Origin: Sciurus carolinensis
Lineage: Eukaryota; Chordata; Mammalia; Rodentia; Sciuridae
Length of the DNA stretch: 64,000 nt
Assembly: GCF_902686445.1 (NCBI RefSeq)
Contig: NC_062222.1
Coordinates: forward strand, 45,055,292 to 45,119,291
Direction of reading: 5' to 3'
Part shown: one piece after another, positions 24,406 to 35,500 of the stretch
Layout: every line of letters begins with the position of its first letter
How positions within the stretch are numbered: the stretch's first letter is position 1
The notes under the pieces: model-generated
What the model was told of the DNA's origin: nothing
Database searches by the model: none
What the model saw: the letters and a program-made list of their open reading frames with translations, nothing else
Program-made: the position numbers and the translations under genes

Positions 24406-24507
24406 TCCTGTTTTCCCAGTGATGCTGGGGATTGAACCCAGAGGCACTTTACCACTGAGTTACATCCCCAGTCCTTTTCATTTTTCATTTTGACACAGGG
24501 TCTCATC
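24406..24507 (-). mobile_element. B1-ID SINE, inverted, ID half
   Basis: The bases 'gatgctggggattgaaccca' and 'ttaccactgagttacatccc' are an inverted ID half. Next comes the A-rich linker and 'cagggtctcatcaagatgct', the start of the inverted 7SL-derived half. The SINE is cut here by the full-length L1 and resumes at 30466. Confidence 0.8.
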
Positions 24508-24522
24508 AAGATGCTGAGGGTC
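24508..24522 (+). repeat. L1 target site duplication, left copy
   Basis: AAGATGCTGAGGGTC is repeated without mismatch at 30451-30465. It is the SINE sequence duplicated on L1 insertion and fixes the L1 ends to the base. Confidence 0.95.
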
Positions 24523-25204
24523 AGATCCAAGATGGCGGACTAGAGGATGACTGCATCTCCCATCGCTCCAGAACTCAGGATTCAAGAAGGGGAGGTATTG
24601 AGAGACTTGGACCAACATAGAGCCTGGGGGCGAGTCTCTCCCACCGGGTGAAGCTCAGCCCTGGTGGCAGGCCTGGACAGTGGGCAGTTTCTCAGAGCAG
24701 GGCAGGGCAGTGAGAGTCTTCCCCAAGCAGCCCTGCTCCCTCCAGCGGCAGGCGGGGTCCACAGCCAGCTTCTAGGAGCAGACCCACCCAGTGAGAGCAT
24801 TTCCCCGATCCCCGGACAGAGCCAACCCCAAGCCCCGGACCCAGTGGTGAGCCCCGAACCCAGTGGCGGGCCCCAGCCCACAGGTGGCTTCTGGGACCAA
24901 GGCAGGACAGGGAGAGTCTTTCCCCTGAATAGCCCAGCTCCCTCAGGTGGGGGCAGGCCCTGTCTATAGCCAGCTTCTAGGAGCAGCCCGCCCAGTGGGA
25001 GAATTTCCACGCAGAACCAGCCCCCAGCCCTGGAACCAGTAGCGGGCTAGAGGCAGCCTTCTTCGGAAGCACTGCATTATCAAGTTCCTCCAAGACTTCA
25101 GGCTACAGAAGGCTGGGAGGTGATATACTGGAAATCTACAGGGACACTATAAGCCAATAGAGGAAATCTGCAATATCTCAGAGTCCCACTGATATCTGAC
25201 CAAT
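24523..25204 (+). promoter_or_regulatory. L1 5' UTR with tandem monomers
   Basis: This GC-rich segment stands out from the AT-rich surroundings. Its middle contains about four related units. The phrase agccagcttctaggagca recurs exactly at 24763-24780 and 24968-24985, 205 bases apart. A related phrase around 'gagagtctt(t)cccc' recurs with nearly the same period. Its first ~110 bases and last ~150 bases resemble those of the other long L1, but the middle does not. Two open frames of over 100 codons here, one per strand, are explained by the GC-rich repeats. Confidence 0.75.
24527..24540 (+). promoter_or_regulatory. YY1-type site at the L1 5' end
   Basis: CCAAGATGGCGGAC lies five bases from the L1 start. 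The motif AAGATGGCGG at this position is known in primate L1, where YY1 binding sets the transcription start. The same motif is at the 5' end of the minus-strand L1 (38630-38643). Confidence 0.7.
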
Positions 25205-26248
25205 ATGAGGAAACAAGAGAAGAAAATGTCCCAAACAAACCTAGATTCTATATCAATAAACCCAATGACAGCACAGCAGAAGAAATGTTAGAAAGGGAGT
25301 TCAGAATGTACATAATTAAAACAATCAGAGAAGCAAACGAGGAGATGAAAGAGAAAATGCAGGCATTGAAGGATGAGATGAAAGAGCAAATGCAGGCATT
25401 GAATGATTGCACCAATCGACAATTAAAAGAGCAAATACGGGAAGCAAAAGATCATTTTAATAAAGAGTTAGAGATATTGAAAAAAAAACAAACAGAAATC
25501 CTTGAAATGAAGGAAACAATAAACCAAATTTAAACTCGATAGAAAGCATAACCAATAGGATAGAACACCTGGAAGACAGAATCTCAGACATTGAAGACAA
25601 AATATTTAATCTGGAAAACAAAGTTGACCAAACAGAGAAGATGGTAAGAAATCATGAACAGAATCTACAAGAAATATGGGATGTCATGAAAAGGCCAAAT
25701 TTAAGAATTATTGGGATTGAGGAAGGCTTAGAGAAACAAACCAAAGGAATGAACAATCTGTTCAATGAAATAATATCAGAAAATTTCCCAAATCTGAAGA
25801 ATGAAATGGAAAATCAAGTACAAGAGGCTTATAGAACTCCAAACACAAAAAATTACAACAGACCCACACCAAGGCACATTATAATGAAAATACCTAACAT
25901 ACAAAATAAAGACAGAGTTTTAAAGGCTGCGAGAGAAAAGAGTCAAATTACATTCAGGGGGAAACCAATACGGATGTAACCAGATTTTTCAATCCAGACT
26001 CTAAAAGCTAGAAGGGCCTGGAACAACATTTTTCAAGCCCTGAAAGAAAGTGGAGGACAACCAAGAATCTTATATCCAGCAAAACTTACCTTCAGATTTG
26101 ATAATGAAATAAAATTCTTCCATGATAAACAAAAGCTAAAAGAATTTAAAAAAGAAAACCAGCATTACAGAACATTCTCAGTAAAATATTCCATGAGGAA
26201 GAGATGAAAAATAATGATGCAAATCAGCAAAGGGAGGAACTACCCTAA
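25205..26248 (+). pseudogene. L1 ORF1 remnant (RNA-binding protein)
   Basis: ORF1p is the trimeric RNA-binding chaperone of the L1 particle. The start is atgaggaaacaagag, matching in position the ATG of the minus-strand copy. A Glu/Lys-rich coiled coil is readable from 25285, with heptad-like runs such as EMKEKMQALKDEMKEQ. From about 25641 the RRM-like part is readable (KRPNLRIIGIEEG), followed by the C-terminal part (HIIMKIPNIQNKDRVLKAAR). The frame is broken near 25288 (stop), at about 25530 (shift) and at 25977-25979 (TAA). Beyond the TAA the remaining C-terminus continues to the expected stop at 26246-26248. The intact length would be about 347 residues, normal for L1. Confidence 0.85.
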
Positions 26249-26282
26249 AGGAGAAACCAAACCATGTCAAAAAAAAAAAAAA

Positions 26283-29200
26283 ATGAGTCAAATGACTGGG
26301 AATACAAATCATATCACAATAATAACCCTGAATGTTAATGGCCTGAACTCATCAATAAAAATACATAGACTGGCAGATTGGATTAAAAAGAAAAATCCAA
26401 CAATATGATGCCTGCAGCAGACTCATCTCATAGAAAGAGATATCCACAGACTAAAGGTGAAAGGATGGGAAAAACCATAACATGCACACGGACACAGCAA
26501 AAAAGCTAGAGTATCCATACTCATTTCAGATAATGTGGACTTCAAGTCAAAACTAGTCAGAAGGGTTAAAGAAGGACATTACATATTGCTCAAGGGAAGC
26601 ATAAATCAGCAAGACATAACAATCATAAATATCTATGCCATGAACATTGGCTCATCCATATACGTCAAACAAATCCTTCTCAATTCCAGAAATCAAATGG
26701 ACCACAACACAAAAATACTAGGCGATTTTAACATCTCTCTCACTAGATCTTCCAAACAAAAATTGAATAAAGAAACCATAGATCTCAATAATACAATCAA
26801 TAATTTAGACTTAATGGACATATATAGAATATACCATCCAACAAAGAACAAATACACTTTCTTCTCAGCAGCACATGGATCCTTCTCTAAAATAGACCAT
26901 ATTTTATGCCACAAAGCTACTGTTAGCAAATACAAGAAGATAAGAGATAACACCTTGTATTCTATCAGATCATAATGGATTGAAATTAGAAATAAATGAC
27001 AGAATAAAAAACAGAAACTTCTTCAATACCTTGATATTAAATAATATGCTATTATATGATGAATGGATAACAGAAGACATCAGGAGGGAAATAAAAAAAA
27101 TTCTTAGAAGTAAACGAGAACAAAGACGTATCATATCAAAATCTCTGGGACACTATGAAAGCAGTACTTAGAGGAAGATTTATTTCATGGAGCGCATTCA
27201 ACAAAAGAAGAAAAAATCAACAAATAAACAACTTAACACTACAGCTCAAAGCCCTAGAAAAAGAAGAGCAGACCAACACTAAAAGTAGTAGAAGACAGGA
27301 AATAGTTAAAATCAGGGCTGAAATCAAGGAAATTGAAACAAAAGAAACAATCGAAAAAATTAACAAAATAAATAGTTGGTTCTTTGAAAAACTAAACAAA
27401 AGTGATAAATCCTTAGCCACACTAACAAAGAGAAAAAGAAAGTAAACTCAAATTACTAAAATTTGGAATGAACAAGGAAATATCACTACAGACACAAGTG
27501 AAATACAAAACATAATTAGAAGCTATTTTGAAAATCTATACTCCAACAAAACAGAAAACCTCAAAGACATCAACAAGACTCTAGAGACATATGAATTACC
27601 TAAAATGAACCAGGAGGACATACAAAACTTAAATAAACAGTTCAATAAACAATAAACAATTTCACGCAATGAAAATAAACAATTTCAAGCAATGAAATAC
27701 AAGAGGTCATCAAAAGCCTACCAACAAAGAAAAGTCCAGGACCAGATGGGTCTCAGCTGAGTTCTACAAAACCTTTAAGGCAGAGCTCATTCCAATACTT
27801 TTCAAAGTATTCCAGGAAATAGAAGATGAGGGAACACTCCCAAATTCATTCTGTGAGGTCAATATCACCCTGATACCTAAAAAAGACCGAGACACATAGA
27901 GGAAAGAAAAATTCAGAACAATATCCTAAATGAACATTGACACAAAAATTCTCAACAAAATTTTAGCAAATCGCATCCAAAAATATGTTAAAAAGATAGT
28001 GCACCACGATCAAGTGGGTTTTATCCCAGGGATGCAAGGTTGGTTCACATTCAGAAATCAATAAATGTAATTCACCATATCAACAGATTTAAAGTTAAGA
28101 GTCACATGATTATTTCAATAGATGCAGAAAAAGCATTTGATAAAATACAGCACCCCTTCATGCTCAAAACACTAGAAAAAATTGGGGTAGTGGGAACATT
28201 CCTTAACATTATAAAGGCAATCTACGCTAAGCCCATGGCCAATATCATTCTAAATGGTGAAAAACTGAAAGCATTCCCCCTAAAAACTGGAACAAGGCAG
28301 GGATGCTCCCTTTACCACTTCTATTCAACATCGTCCTTGAAACTCTAGCCAGAGCGATTAGACAAACCAAAGAAATTAAAGGGATATGAATAGGAAAAGA
28401 AGAACTCAAACTATCCCTGTTAGCAATGACATGATTATATATTTAGAGGAACCCGGAAATTCCACCAGAAAACTTTTAGAACTCATAAGTGAATTCAGTA
28501 AAGTAGCAGGATATAAGATCAATGCTCATAAATCCAATGCATTTTTATACATAAGTGATGAATCTTCAGAAAGAGAAGTTAGGAAAACTATCCCATTCAC
28601 AATAGCTTTGAAAAAAATAAAATACTTGGGAATCAATCTAACAAAAGAGGTGAAAGACCTCTACAATGAGAACTACAGAACACTAAAGAAAGAAATTAAA
28701 GAAAACCTTAGAAAATGGAAAGATCTCCCATGTTCTTGGATAGCAGAATTAATATTGTCAAAATGGCCATACTACCAAAAGTGCTATACAAATTTAATGC
28801 AATTCCAATTAAAATCCCAATGACGTACTTAACAGAAATAGAGCAAGCAATTATGAAATTCATCTGGAAGAATAAGAAACCCAGAATAGCTAAAGCAATC
28901 CTCAGTAGAAACAGCAAAGCAGGGGGTATCGCAATACCAGATCTTCATCTCTACTACAAAACAATAGTAACAAAAACGGCATTGTATTCGTACCAAAATA
29001 GACAGGTAGATCAATGGTACAGAATAGAGGACATGGACACAAACCAAAATAAATACAATTTTCTCATACTAGGCAAAGGGTCCAAAAATATGCTTTGGAG
29101 AAAAGATAGCCTCTTCAACAAATGGTGCTGGGAAAACTGGAAATCCATATGCAACAGAATGAAATTAAACCCCTATCTCTCACCCTGCACAAAACAACTC

Positions 29201-29988
29201 AAAATGGGTCAAGGACCTCGGAATCAGACCAGAGACCCTGCATCTTATAGAAGAAAAAGTAGGTCCAAATCTTCAACATGTTGGCTTAGGATCAGACTTC
29301 CTTAACAGAACTCCCATAGCACAAGAAATAAAAGCAAGAATCAATAACTGGGATAGATTCAAACTAAATAGCTTTCTCTCAGCAAAGGAAACTATCAGTA
29401 ATGTGAAGAGAGAGCCTACATAGTGGGAGAAAATCTTTGCTACTCATACTTCAGATAGAGCACTAATTTCCAGAATATATAAAGAACTCAAAAAACTTTA
29501 CACCAAGAATACAAATAATCCAATCAACAAATGGGCTAAGGAAATGAACAGACACTTCACAGAAGAAGATCTAGAAGCAATCAACAGATATATGAAAAAA
29601 TGTTCAACATGTCTAGTAGTAAGAGAAATGCAAATCAAAACTACCCTAAGATTCCATCTCACCCCAATTACAATGGTGATTATCAAGAACACAAGCAACA
29701 ATAGGTATTGGTGAGGATGGGGGAAATAAGGAACACTCATACATTGCTGGTGGGGTTGCAAATTAGTGCAGCCACTCTGGAAAGCAGTATGGAGATTCCT
29801 CAGAAATCTTGGAATGGAACCACCATTTGACCCAGCTATCCCACTCCTTGGCCTATACCCAAAGGACTTAAAATCAGCATACTACAGAGATACAGCCACA
29901 TCAATGTTCATAACTGCTGAATTCACAATAACCAGATTGTGGAACCAACCTAGATGCCCTTCAATTGATGAATGGATAAAGAAACTGT

Positions 29989-30038
<50 letters not shown>

Positions 30039-30179
30039 ATGGAATATTACTCAGCCATAAAGAATGATAAAATTGTGGCATTTGCAGGTAAATGGATGAA
30101 ATTGGAGAATATCATGCTAAGTGAGATAAGCCAATCTCAAAAAACCAAAGGACGAATGATCTTGCTGATAAGTGGATGA
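26283..30179 (+). pseudogene. L1 ORF2 remnant (endonuclease and reverse transcriptase)
   Basis: ORF2p nicks target DNA and copies the L1 RNA into it. The start is the ATG of MSQMTGNTNH at 26283. The N-terminal apurinic-type endonuclease is readable (ITLNVNGLNSS, GDFNISL near 26717, FFSAAHGSFSKIDHI). The reverse-transcriptase region follows ([15 protein letters not shown] near 28110). Then comes the C-terminal domain to KTKGRMILLISG, with the stop at 30177-30179. There are many breaks: stops near 26407 and 26477, a frameshift near 26950 before the SDH motif, a TAA at 27927-27929, and stops or shifts throughout the RT. The catalytic FADD motif is replaced by a 3-base-shorter, mutated stretch near 28420. 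Confidence 0.9.
29990..30035 (+). repeat. (TA)n microsatellite inside L1 ORF2
   Basis: About 22 TA units have expanded where other L1 copies have a short 'tatatatata' run. The result is a Tyr-Ile repeat in the ORF2 remnant reading. Confidence 0.9.
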
Positions 30180-30440
30180 TGACACATAATGGGGGGTGGG
30201 AGGGGTTAGTGTTAGGGTTAGGGTTAGGGTTAGGGAGGAGGCCAAGGATGGAGGAAGGAAGGACTGTACAGAGGGAAAAGATGGGTGGGAGGGGTGGGGG
30301 GGAAGGGAAAATATAACAGAATGAATCAAACAACGTTACCCTTGGTAAATGTATGATTACACAAATGGTATGCCTCTACTTCATGTAGAAACAAAGAAAC
30401 AACATATATCCCATTTGTTTACGATAAAAAAGAAATTAAT
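30180..30440 (+). mobile_element. L1 3' UTR with G-rich polypurine tract
   Basis: The tract from 30191 to about 30310 is extremely G-rich, with many GGG runs. Such tracts in L1 3' UTRs are known to be able to form G-quadruplexes. It includes telomere-like units at 30211-30235. No canonical AATAAA was found just before the A tail; the end is 'aaagaaattaattaaaa'. Confidence 0.8.
30211..30235 (+). repeat. Telomere-like (TTAGGG)4 in L1 3' UTR
   Basis: Four perfect GTTAGG units lie inside the G-rich tract of the L1 3' UTR. The minus-strand L1 has a decayed version at the same place (32531-32559 on the plus strand). Confidence 0.9.
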
Positions 30441-30450
30441 TAAAAAAAAA

Positions 30451-30465
30451 AAGATGCTGAGGGTC
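30451..30465 (+). repeat. L1 target site duplication, right copy
   Basis: AAGATGCTGAGGGTC is identical to 24508-24522. Confidence 0.95.
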
Positions 30466-30559
30466 TTCTTAAAGTGCTGAGGCTGGCTTCAAACTTGTGA
30501 TCCTCCTGCCTCAACTGCTTGAGTTGCTGGAATTGAAGGTGTGTGTTACCATGTCCTGC
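30466..30559 (-). mobile_element. B1-ID SINE, inverted, 7SL-derived half
   Basis: The bases 'gaggctggcttcaaacttg', 'gatcctcctgcctcaactg' and 'ggaattgaaggtgtgtgtta' are the inverted B1-like head. They complete the SINE broken at 24522. Confidence 0.8.
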
Positions 30560-30567
30560 TTGATTTT

Positions 30568-31049
30568 ATATTTTGATAGTTTCCAACTTGCTCCTTTTCA
30601 TATTTTTCCCATTTTTATAACAATTCCACAAGTTAATAATCACCTCATTTTTGTATTTTGTTTAGCTTCATATGTCCTTATGAACTTGTCGTTTGAAAGA
30701 CTCCAATGGATCTGTAAATATCTATTTAATACTAATCATTCAAATTGTTCAAACTATCTATAAACTCATTATTTTTTTCCCCTAAAGACCTTCCTTTCAT
30801 GGATCTTGCTAAGCCCTGGACATTTGCCTCAAAGGTCTGGAAGTATGGAGTCTATAATTCCTGGATCTCCCTTCTGAGATCTCAAGCACCAGGATTTCCT
30901 GTTTTCCAGGCAGTTGTGATGTTTATTTTTTTGGCTTACCCATCATGTTGCTGAAGTACATCCTATTGTAGTTTCTTAAGAAAGAAACACTGATCATCCT
31001 TGACCTTTGAGAGGGTGACCTAAAAATGTGATGAAAACATTTGTGCTTG
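30568..31049. other. Unassigned sequence
   Basis: No gene or repeat was recognised. Confidence 0.45.
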
Positions 31050-31054
31050 CAGTG

Positions 31055-31482
31055 TGTTTTAGTCAGCTTTGTCATTGCCTTGACTAAAGGACCTGGCCAG
31101 TACAATTGTAGAGAAGAAAAGGTTTATTCAGAGGCTCACAGTTTCAGAGGTTTCCATCCTTAGACAGTAGGCTCCATTCCTCAGGGCTCTGGGGAGTCAG
31201 AACATCATGGCGGAAGAGTGTTACAGAGAAAGTAGCTCACATGGTGATCAGAAAGCAGAGAGAGACTTCACTCACCAGATACAAATATATACTTCAAAGC
31301 CACTCCCCAAGTCCCACCTCCTCTCACCACATTCCACCAGCTTTCAGTTACCATTCATTTAATCCCATCAGGTGATTGATTCACTGATTGGGTTAAGGAT
31401 CTAATCCCATCATTTCTTCTCTGGACTTTCTTGCATTATCACATGTGAGCTTTTGGGGGGACACCACACCTAAACTGTAACA
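31055..31482 (-). mobile_element. Solo MaLR LTR (MST/THE1-like)
   Basis: The plus-strand text runs 'tgttttagtcagctttgtc', 'aagaaaaggtttattcagag', 'cagaacatcatggcggaag', 'cccaagtcccacctcctc' and 'gagcttttggggggacacc' to 'ctgtaaca'. This is an inverted MaLR LTR with TG...CA ends. The 5-base flanks CAGTG (31050-31054) and TAGTG (31483-31487) match at four of five, as expected for an old ERVL-MaLR target duplication. There is no internal sequence, so it is a solo LTR. Confidence 0.7.
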
Positions 31483-31487
31483 TAGTG

Positions 31488-32330
31488 ATAGTAGTCAGGG
31501 GAAGGATGATTAATTCTGGAGGCATTCTAGTGGAAAACTCTTCAATTTTCACTCAAAGATACCAAATATTATATTCTTTGAAGGTCTTCTCTCGACCACT
31601 TGGATTCTCTAATGGAAACCCCATTACCTATAAACTAGAAGTGTGTTTACATTAAAGGTTAGTATTTGGGAACTACCATGGAGTAAGGCCTCTGGGAAGC
31701 TTTGACACTCAGCTATGACTACATTTTGATCTCTTCTGAAAGACCTATTGGTCTTCTGCCATTTAATCAGAAGTCTCTAACATATACTCTTTCCAAAATG
31801 TACTCATAGGGTAAATACATAAGAAAAGACAGTTCAATTTATCACTTTATGCAATTTATTATTTAAGATACACATACAAAATATAATTTGTGGTAACCAA
31901 CAAATTGGTATAAAGCTTAAGAAATAAGCTTAAGAAACATTTTATTGACATAATTGAGAAACAGACATCTAATTTTAATCCCTAATTGGTATAATTTACC
32001 CAGGTATAAAGCTGGTGTGGTTCTTGTATATTTCTATTTGTAATGCCTTTTTTTGGAAAATATTAAATAGTTCTCCATTTAGTGTATTCTCTTCATAGCT
32101 TGGAAGAAAGGCAAAATAAAGTCGTAAAAGAGCAAACATTTATTAAGGAGAGAAATTGAAAGAGCAAAATTTGTTCTTTTCCTTTTTCTCAGATTTAATT
32201 TTAAGTTCTTAGTTTATTGCCTGAATTTTGTCCTAGGCTATGTAAAAAGTTTTTTTTTTAAGCAGATTATCTCAGTTATTTTATTATAGTAATGCAAAAC
32301 TAACACATCTTGATAGTAGGGTGGAGAGCA
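31488..32330. other. Unassigned sequence
   Basis: No gene or recognisable repeat. A 10-base repeat (aagaaataagcttaagaaac) lies near 31919-31938. Confidence 0.45.
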
Positions 32331-32530
32331 TCTTTTTTTTATTGTAAACAAATGGGATACATGTTGTTTCTCTGTTTGTACAAAGAGTAAAGGAATACCA
32401 TTTGTGTAATCATACATTTACATAGGGTAATGTTGGTTGATTCATTCTGTTATTTTTTCCCTTCCCCCAACGCCTCCCATCCCTCTTTTCCCTCTATACG
32501 TCCTTTCTTCCCCCATTCTTGCCCCCCTCC

Positions 32531-32559
32531 GTAACCCTAATTCTAACCCTAAAACTAAC
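32531..32559 (-). repeat. Degenerate telomere-like units in L1 3' UTR
   Basis: The plus strand reads taaccctaa, then ctaaccctaa, then actaacccc. On the L1 sense strand this is a decayed TTAGGG array at the same 3' UTR position as in the other long L1. Confidence 0.7.
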
Positions 32560-32584
32560 CCCTCCCACACCCCATTATGTATCA

Positions 32585-35500
32585 TCATCCACTTATCAGC
32601 GAGATCATTCTTCCTTTGGTTTTTTGAGATTGGCTTATCTCACTTAGCATGATATTCTCCAATTTCATCCATTTGCCTGCAAATGCCATAATTTTATCTT
32701 TCTTTATGACTGAGTAATATTCCATTGTATATATATGCCACAGTTTCTTTATCCATTCATCAACTGAAGGGAATCTAGGTTGGTTCAACAATCTGGCTAT
32801 GGTGAATTGAGCAGCAATGAACATTGATGTGGCTGTATCTCTGTAGTATGCTGATTGTAAGTCCTTTGGGTATAGGCCAAGGAGTGGGATAGCTGGGTCA
32901 AATGGTAGTTCCATTCCAAATTTTCTAAGGAATCTCCATACTGCTTTCCAGAGTGGCTGCACTAATTTGCAACCCCACCAGCAATGTATGAATGTACCTT
33001 TTTTCCCACATACTCGCCAACACCTGTTGTTGCTTGTATTCTTGATAATGGTCATTCTAATTGGGGTGAGATGGAATCTTAAGGTGGTTTTGATTTGCAT
33101 TTCTCTTATTACTAGAGATGTTGAACATTTTTCCATATGTTTGTTGATTGCTTGTAGGTCTTCTTCTGTGAAGTGTCTGTTCATTTCCTTAGACCATTTG
33201 TCGATTGGGTTATTTGGATTCTTGGTGTAAAGTTTTTTGAGTTCTTTATAGATTCTGGAGATTAGTGCTCTATCTGAAGTAAGATTGGCAAAGATTTTTT
33301 CCCACTCTGCAGGCTCTTTCTTCGCATTGCTGATAGTTTTCTTTGCTGAGAGAAAGCTATTTAGTTTGAATCTATCCCAGTTGTTGATTCTTGCTTTTAT
33401 TTCTTGTGCTATGGGAGTCCTGTTGAGGAAGTCTGGTCCTAAGCCGACATGTTGAAGAACTGGACCTACTTTTTCTTCTATAAGATGCAGGGTCTCTGGT
33501 CTGATTCCGAGGTCCTTAAAACATTTTGAGTTTAGTTTCGTGCACGGTGAGAGATATGGGTTTAGTTGCATTCTGTTGCATATGGATTTCCAATTTTCCC
33601 AGCATCATTTGTTGAAGAGGCTATCTTTTCTCCATTGCATATTTTTGGACCCTTTGTCTAGTATGAGAAAATTATATTTATTTGGGATTGTGTCCGTGTC
33701 CTCTATTCTGTACCATTGATCTACCTGTCTATTTTGGTACCAATACCATGCCATTTTTGTTACTATTGCTTTGTAGTATAGTTGAAGTTCTGGTATTGCA
33801 ATACCCCCTGCTTCATTTTTCCTGTGAAGGATTGCTTTAGCTATTCTGGGTTTCTTATTCTTCCAGATGAATTTCATGATTGCTTGTTCTATTTCTGTAA
33901 GGTATGTGGTTGGGATTTTAATTGGAATTGCATTGAATCTGTATAGCACTTTTGGTAGTATGGCCATTTTGACAATATTAATTCTGCCTATCCAGGAACA
34001 TGGGAGATCTTTCCATCTTCTAAGGTGTTCTTTAATTTCTTTCTTTAGTGTTCTGTAGTTCTCATTGTAGAGGTCTTTCACCTCTTTTGTGAGATTGATT
34101 CCCAAGTATTTTATTTTTTCGAGGCTATTGTGAATGGGGTAGTTTTCCTAACTTCTCTTTCTGAGGATTCATCACTTATGTATAAAAATGCATTAGATTT
34201 ATGAGCATTGATCTTATATCCCGCTACTTTACTAAATTCACTTATGAGTTTTAAGAGTTTTCTGGTGGAATTTCCTGGTTCCTCTAAGTATATAATCATA
34301 TCATCAGCAAATAGGGATAGTTTGAGTTCTTCTTTTCCTATTCGTATCCCTTTAATTTCTTTGATTTGTCTAATTGCTCTGGCTAGAGTTTCAAGGACGA
34401 TATTGAATAGGAGTGGTGAAAGAGGGCATCCCTGCCTTGTTCCAGTTTTTAGGGGGAATGCTTTCAGTTTTTCACCATTTAGAATGATATTAGCCATGGG
34501 TTTAGCGTAGATGGCCTTTACAATGTTAAGGAACGTTCCCACTATCCCTATTTTTTCTAGTGTTTTGAGCATGAAGGGGTGCTGTATTTTATCAAATGCT
34601 TTTTCTGCATCTATTGAAATAATCATGTGATTCTTGACTTTAAGTTTGTTGATATGGTGAATTACATTTATTGATTTCCTGATGTTGAACCAACCTTGCA
34701 TCCTTGGGATGAAACCCACTTGATCATGGTGCACTATCTTTTTAATATGTTTTTGTATGCGATTTGCTAAAATTTTGTTGAGAATTTTTGCGTCGATGTT
34801 CATTTAGGATATTGGTCTGAAATTTTCTTTCCTTGATGTGTCTCTGTCTGGTTTAGGAATCAGGGTAATATTGGCTTCATAGAATGAGTTTGGGAGAGTT
34901 CCCTCCTCTTCTATTTTCTGGAATACTTTGAGAAGTATTGGAATGAGCTCTTCTTTAAAGGTTTTGTAGAACTCGACTGAGAACCCATCTGGTCCTGGAC
35001 TTTTCTTTGTTGGTAGGCTTTTGATGACTTCTTCTATTTCATTACTTGAAATTGGTCTATTTAAATTGTGTATGTCCTCCTCGTTCAGTTTAGGCAATTC
35101 ATATGTCTCTAGAAACTTCTTGATATCCTCAAAATTTTCTATTTTGTTGGAGTATAGATTTTCAAAATAGCTTCTAATTATGTTTTGTATTTCAATCATG
35201 TCTGTTGTGATATTTCCTTGTTCATTCCGAATTTTAGTGATTTGGGTTTTCTCTCATCTTCTCTTTGTTAGTGTGGCTAAAGGTTTATCAATTTTGTTTA
35301 TTTTTTCGAAGAACCAACTATTTATTTTGTCAATTTTTTGTATTGTTTCTTTTGTTTCAATTTTGTTGATTTCAGCTCTGAGTTTAACTATTTCCTGTCT
35401 TCTACTACTTTTGGTGTTGGTCTGTTCTTCTCTTTCTAGGGCTTTGAGCTGTAGTGTTAGGTCATTTATTTGTTGAGTTTTACTTCTTTTATTGAATGCA

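Larger units (their letters stand above)
24523..30450 (+). mobile_element. Full-length but inactive LINE-1
   Basis: This 5.9-kb L1 has all parts in order: GC-rich 5' UTR (24523-25204), ORF1 remnant (25205-26248), ORF2 remnant (26283-30179), 3' UTR with a G-rich polypurine tract, and an A tail (30442-30450). It starts agatccaagatggcgg and has a perfect 15-bp target site duplication, so it is a complete insertion. Both reading frames carry several stops and frameshifts, and the reverse-transcriptase catalytic motif is lost, so it cannot act by itself. It lies inside a SINE. It faces a second long L1 on the other strand, 1.9 kb away. Confidence 0.95.

Noticed and set aside
24582..25010. Open frames of 101 and 142 codons on opposite strands
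   Set aside because: They lie in the GC-rich tandem-repeat 5' UTR of the L1. Proline- and glycine-rich composition on both strands is expected from this base content, and no domain is seen.
30211..30235. A chromosomal telomere fusion point
   Set aside because: Only four units, and the array lies inside the L1 3' UTR with a related array in the other copy. It belongs to the element.
33605..34803. Possible functional reverse transcriptase gene, since FADD is intact
   Set aside because: The flanking frame breaks (TAA at 34804, shift near 34110, stop near 33600) and the broken endonuclease region show it is part of a dead L1 ORF2.
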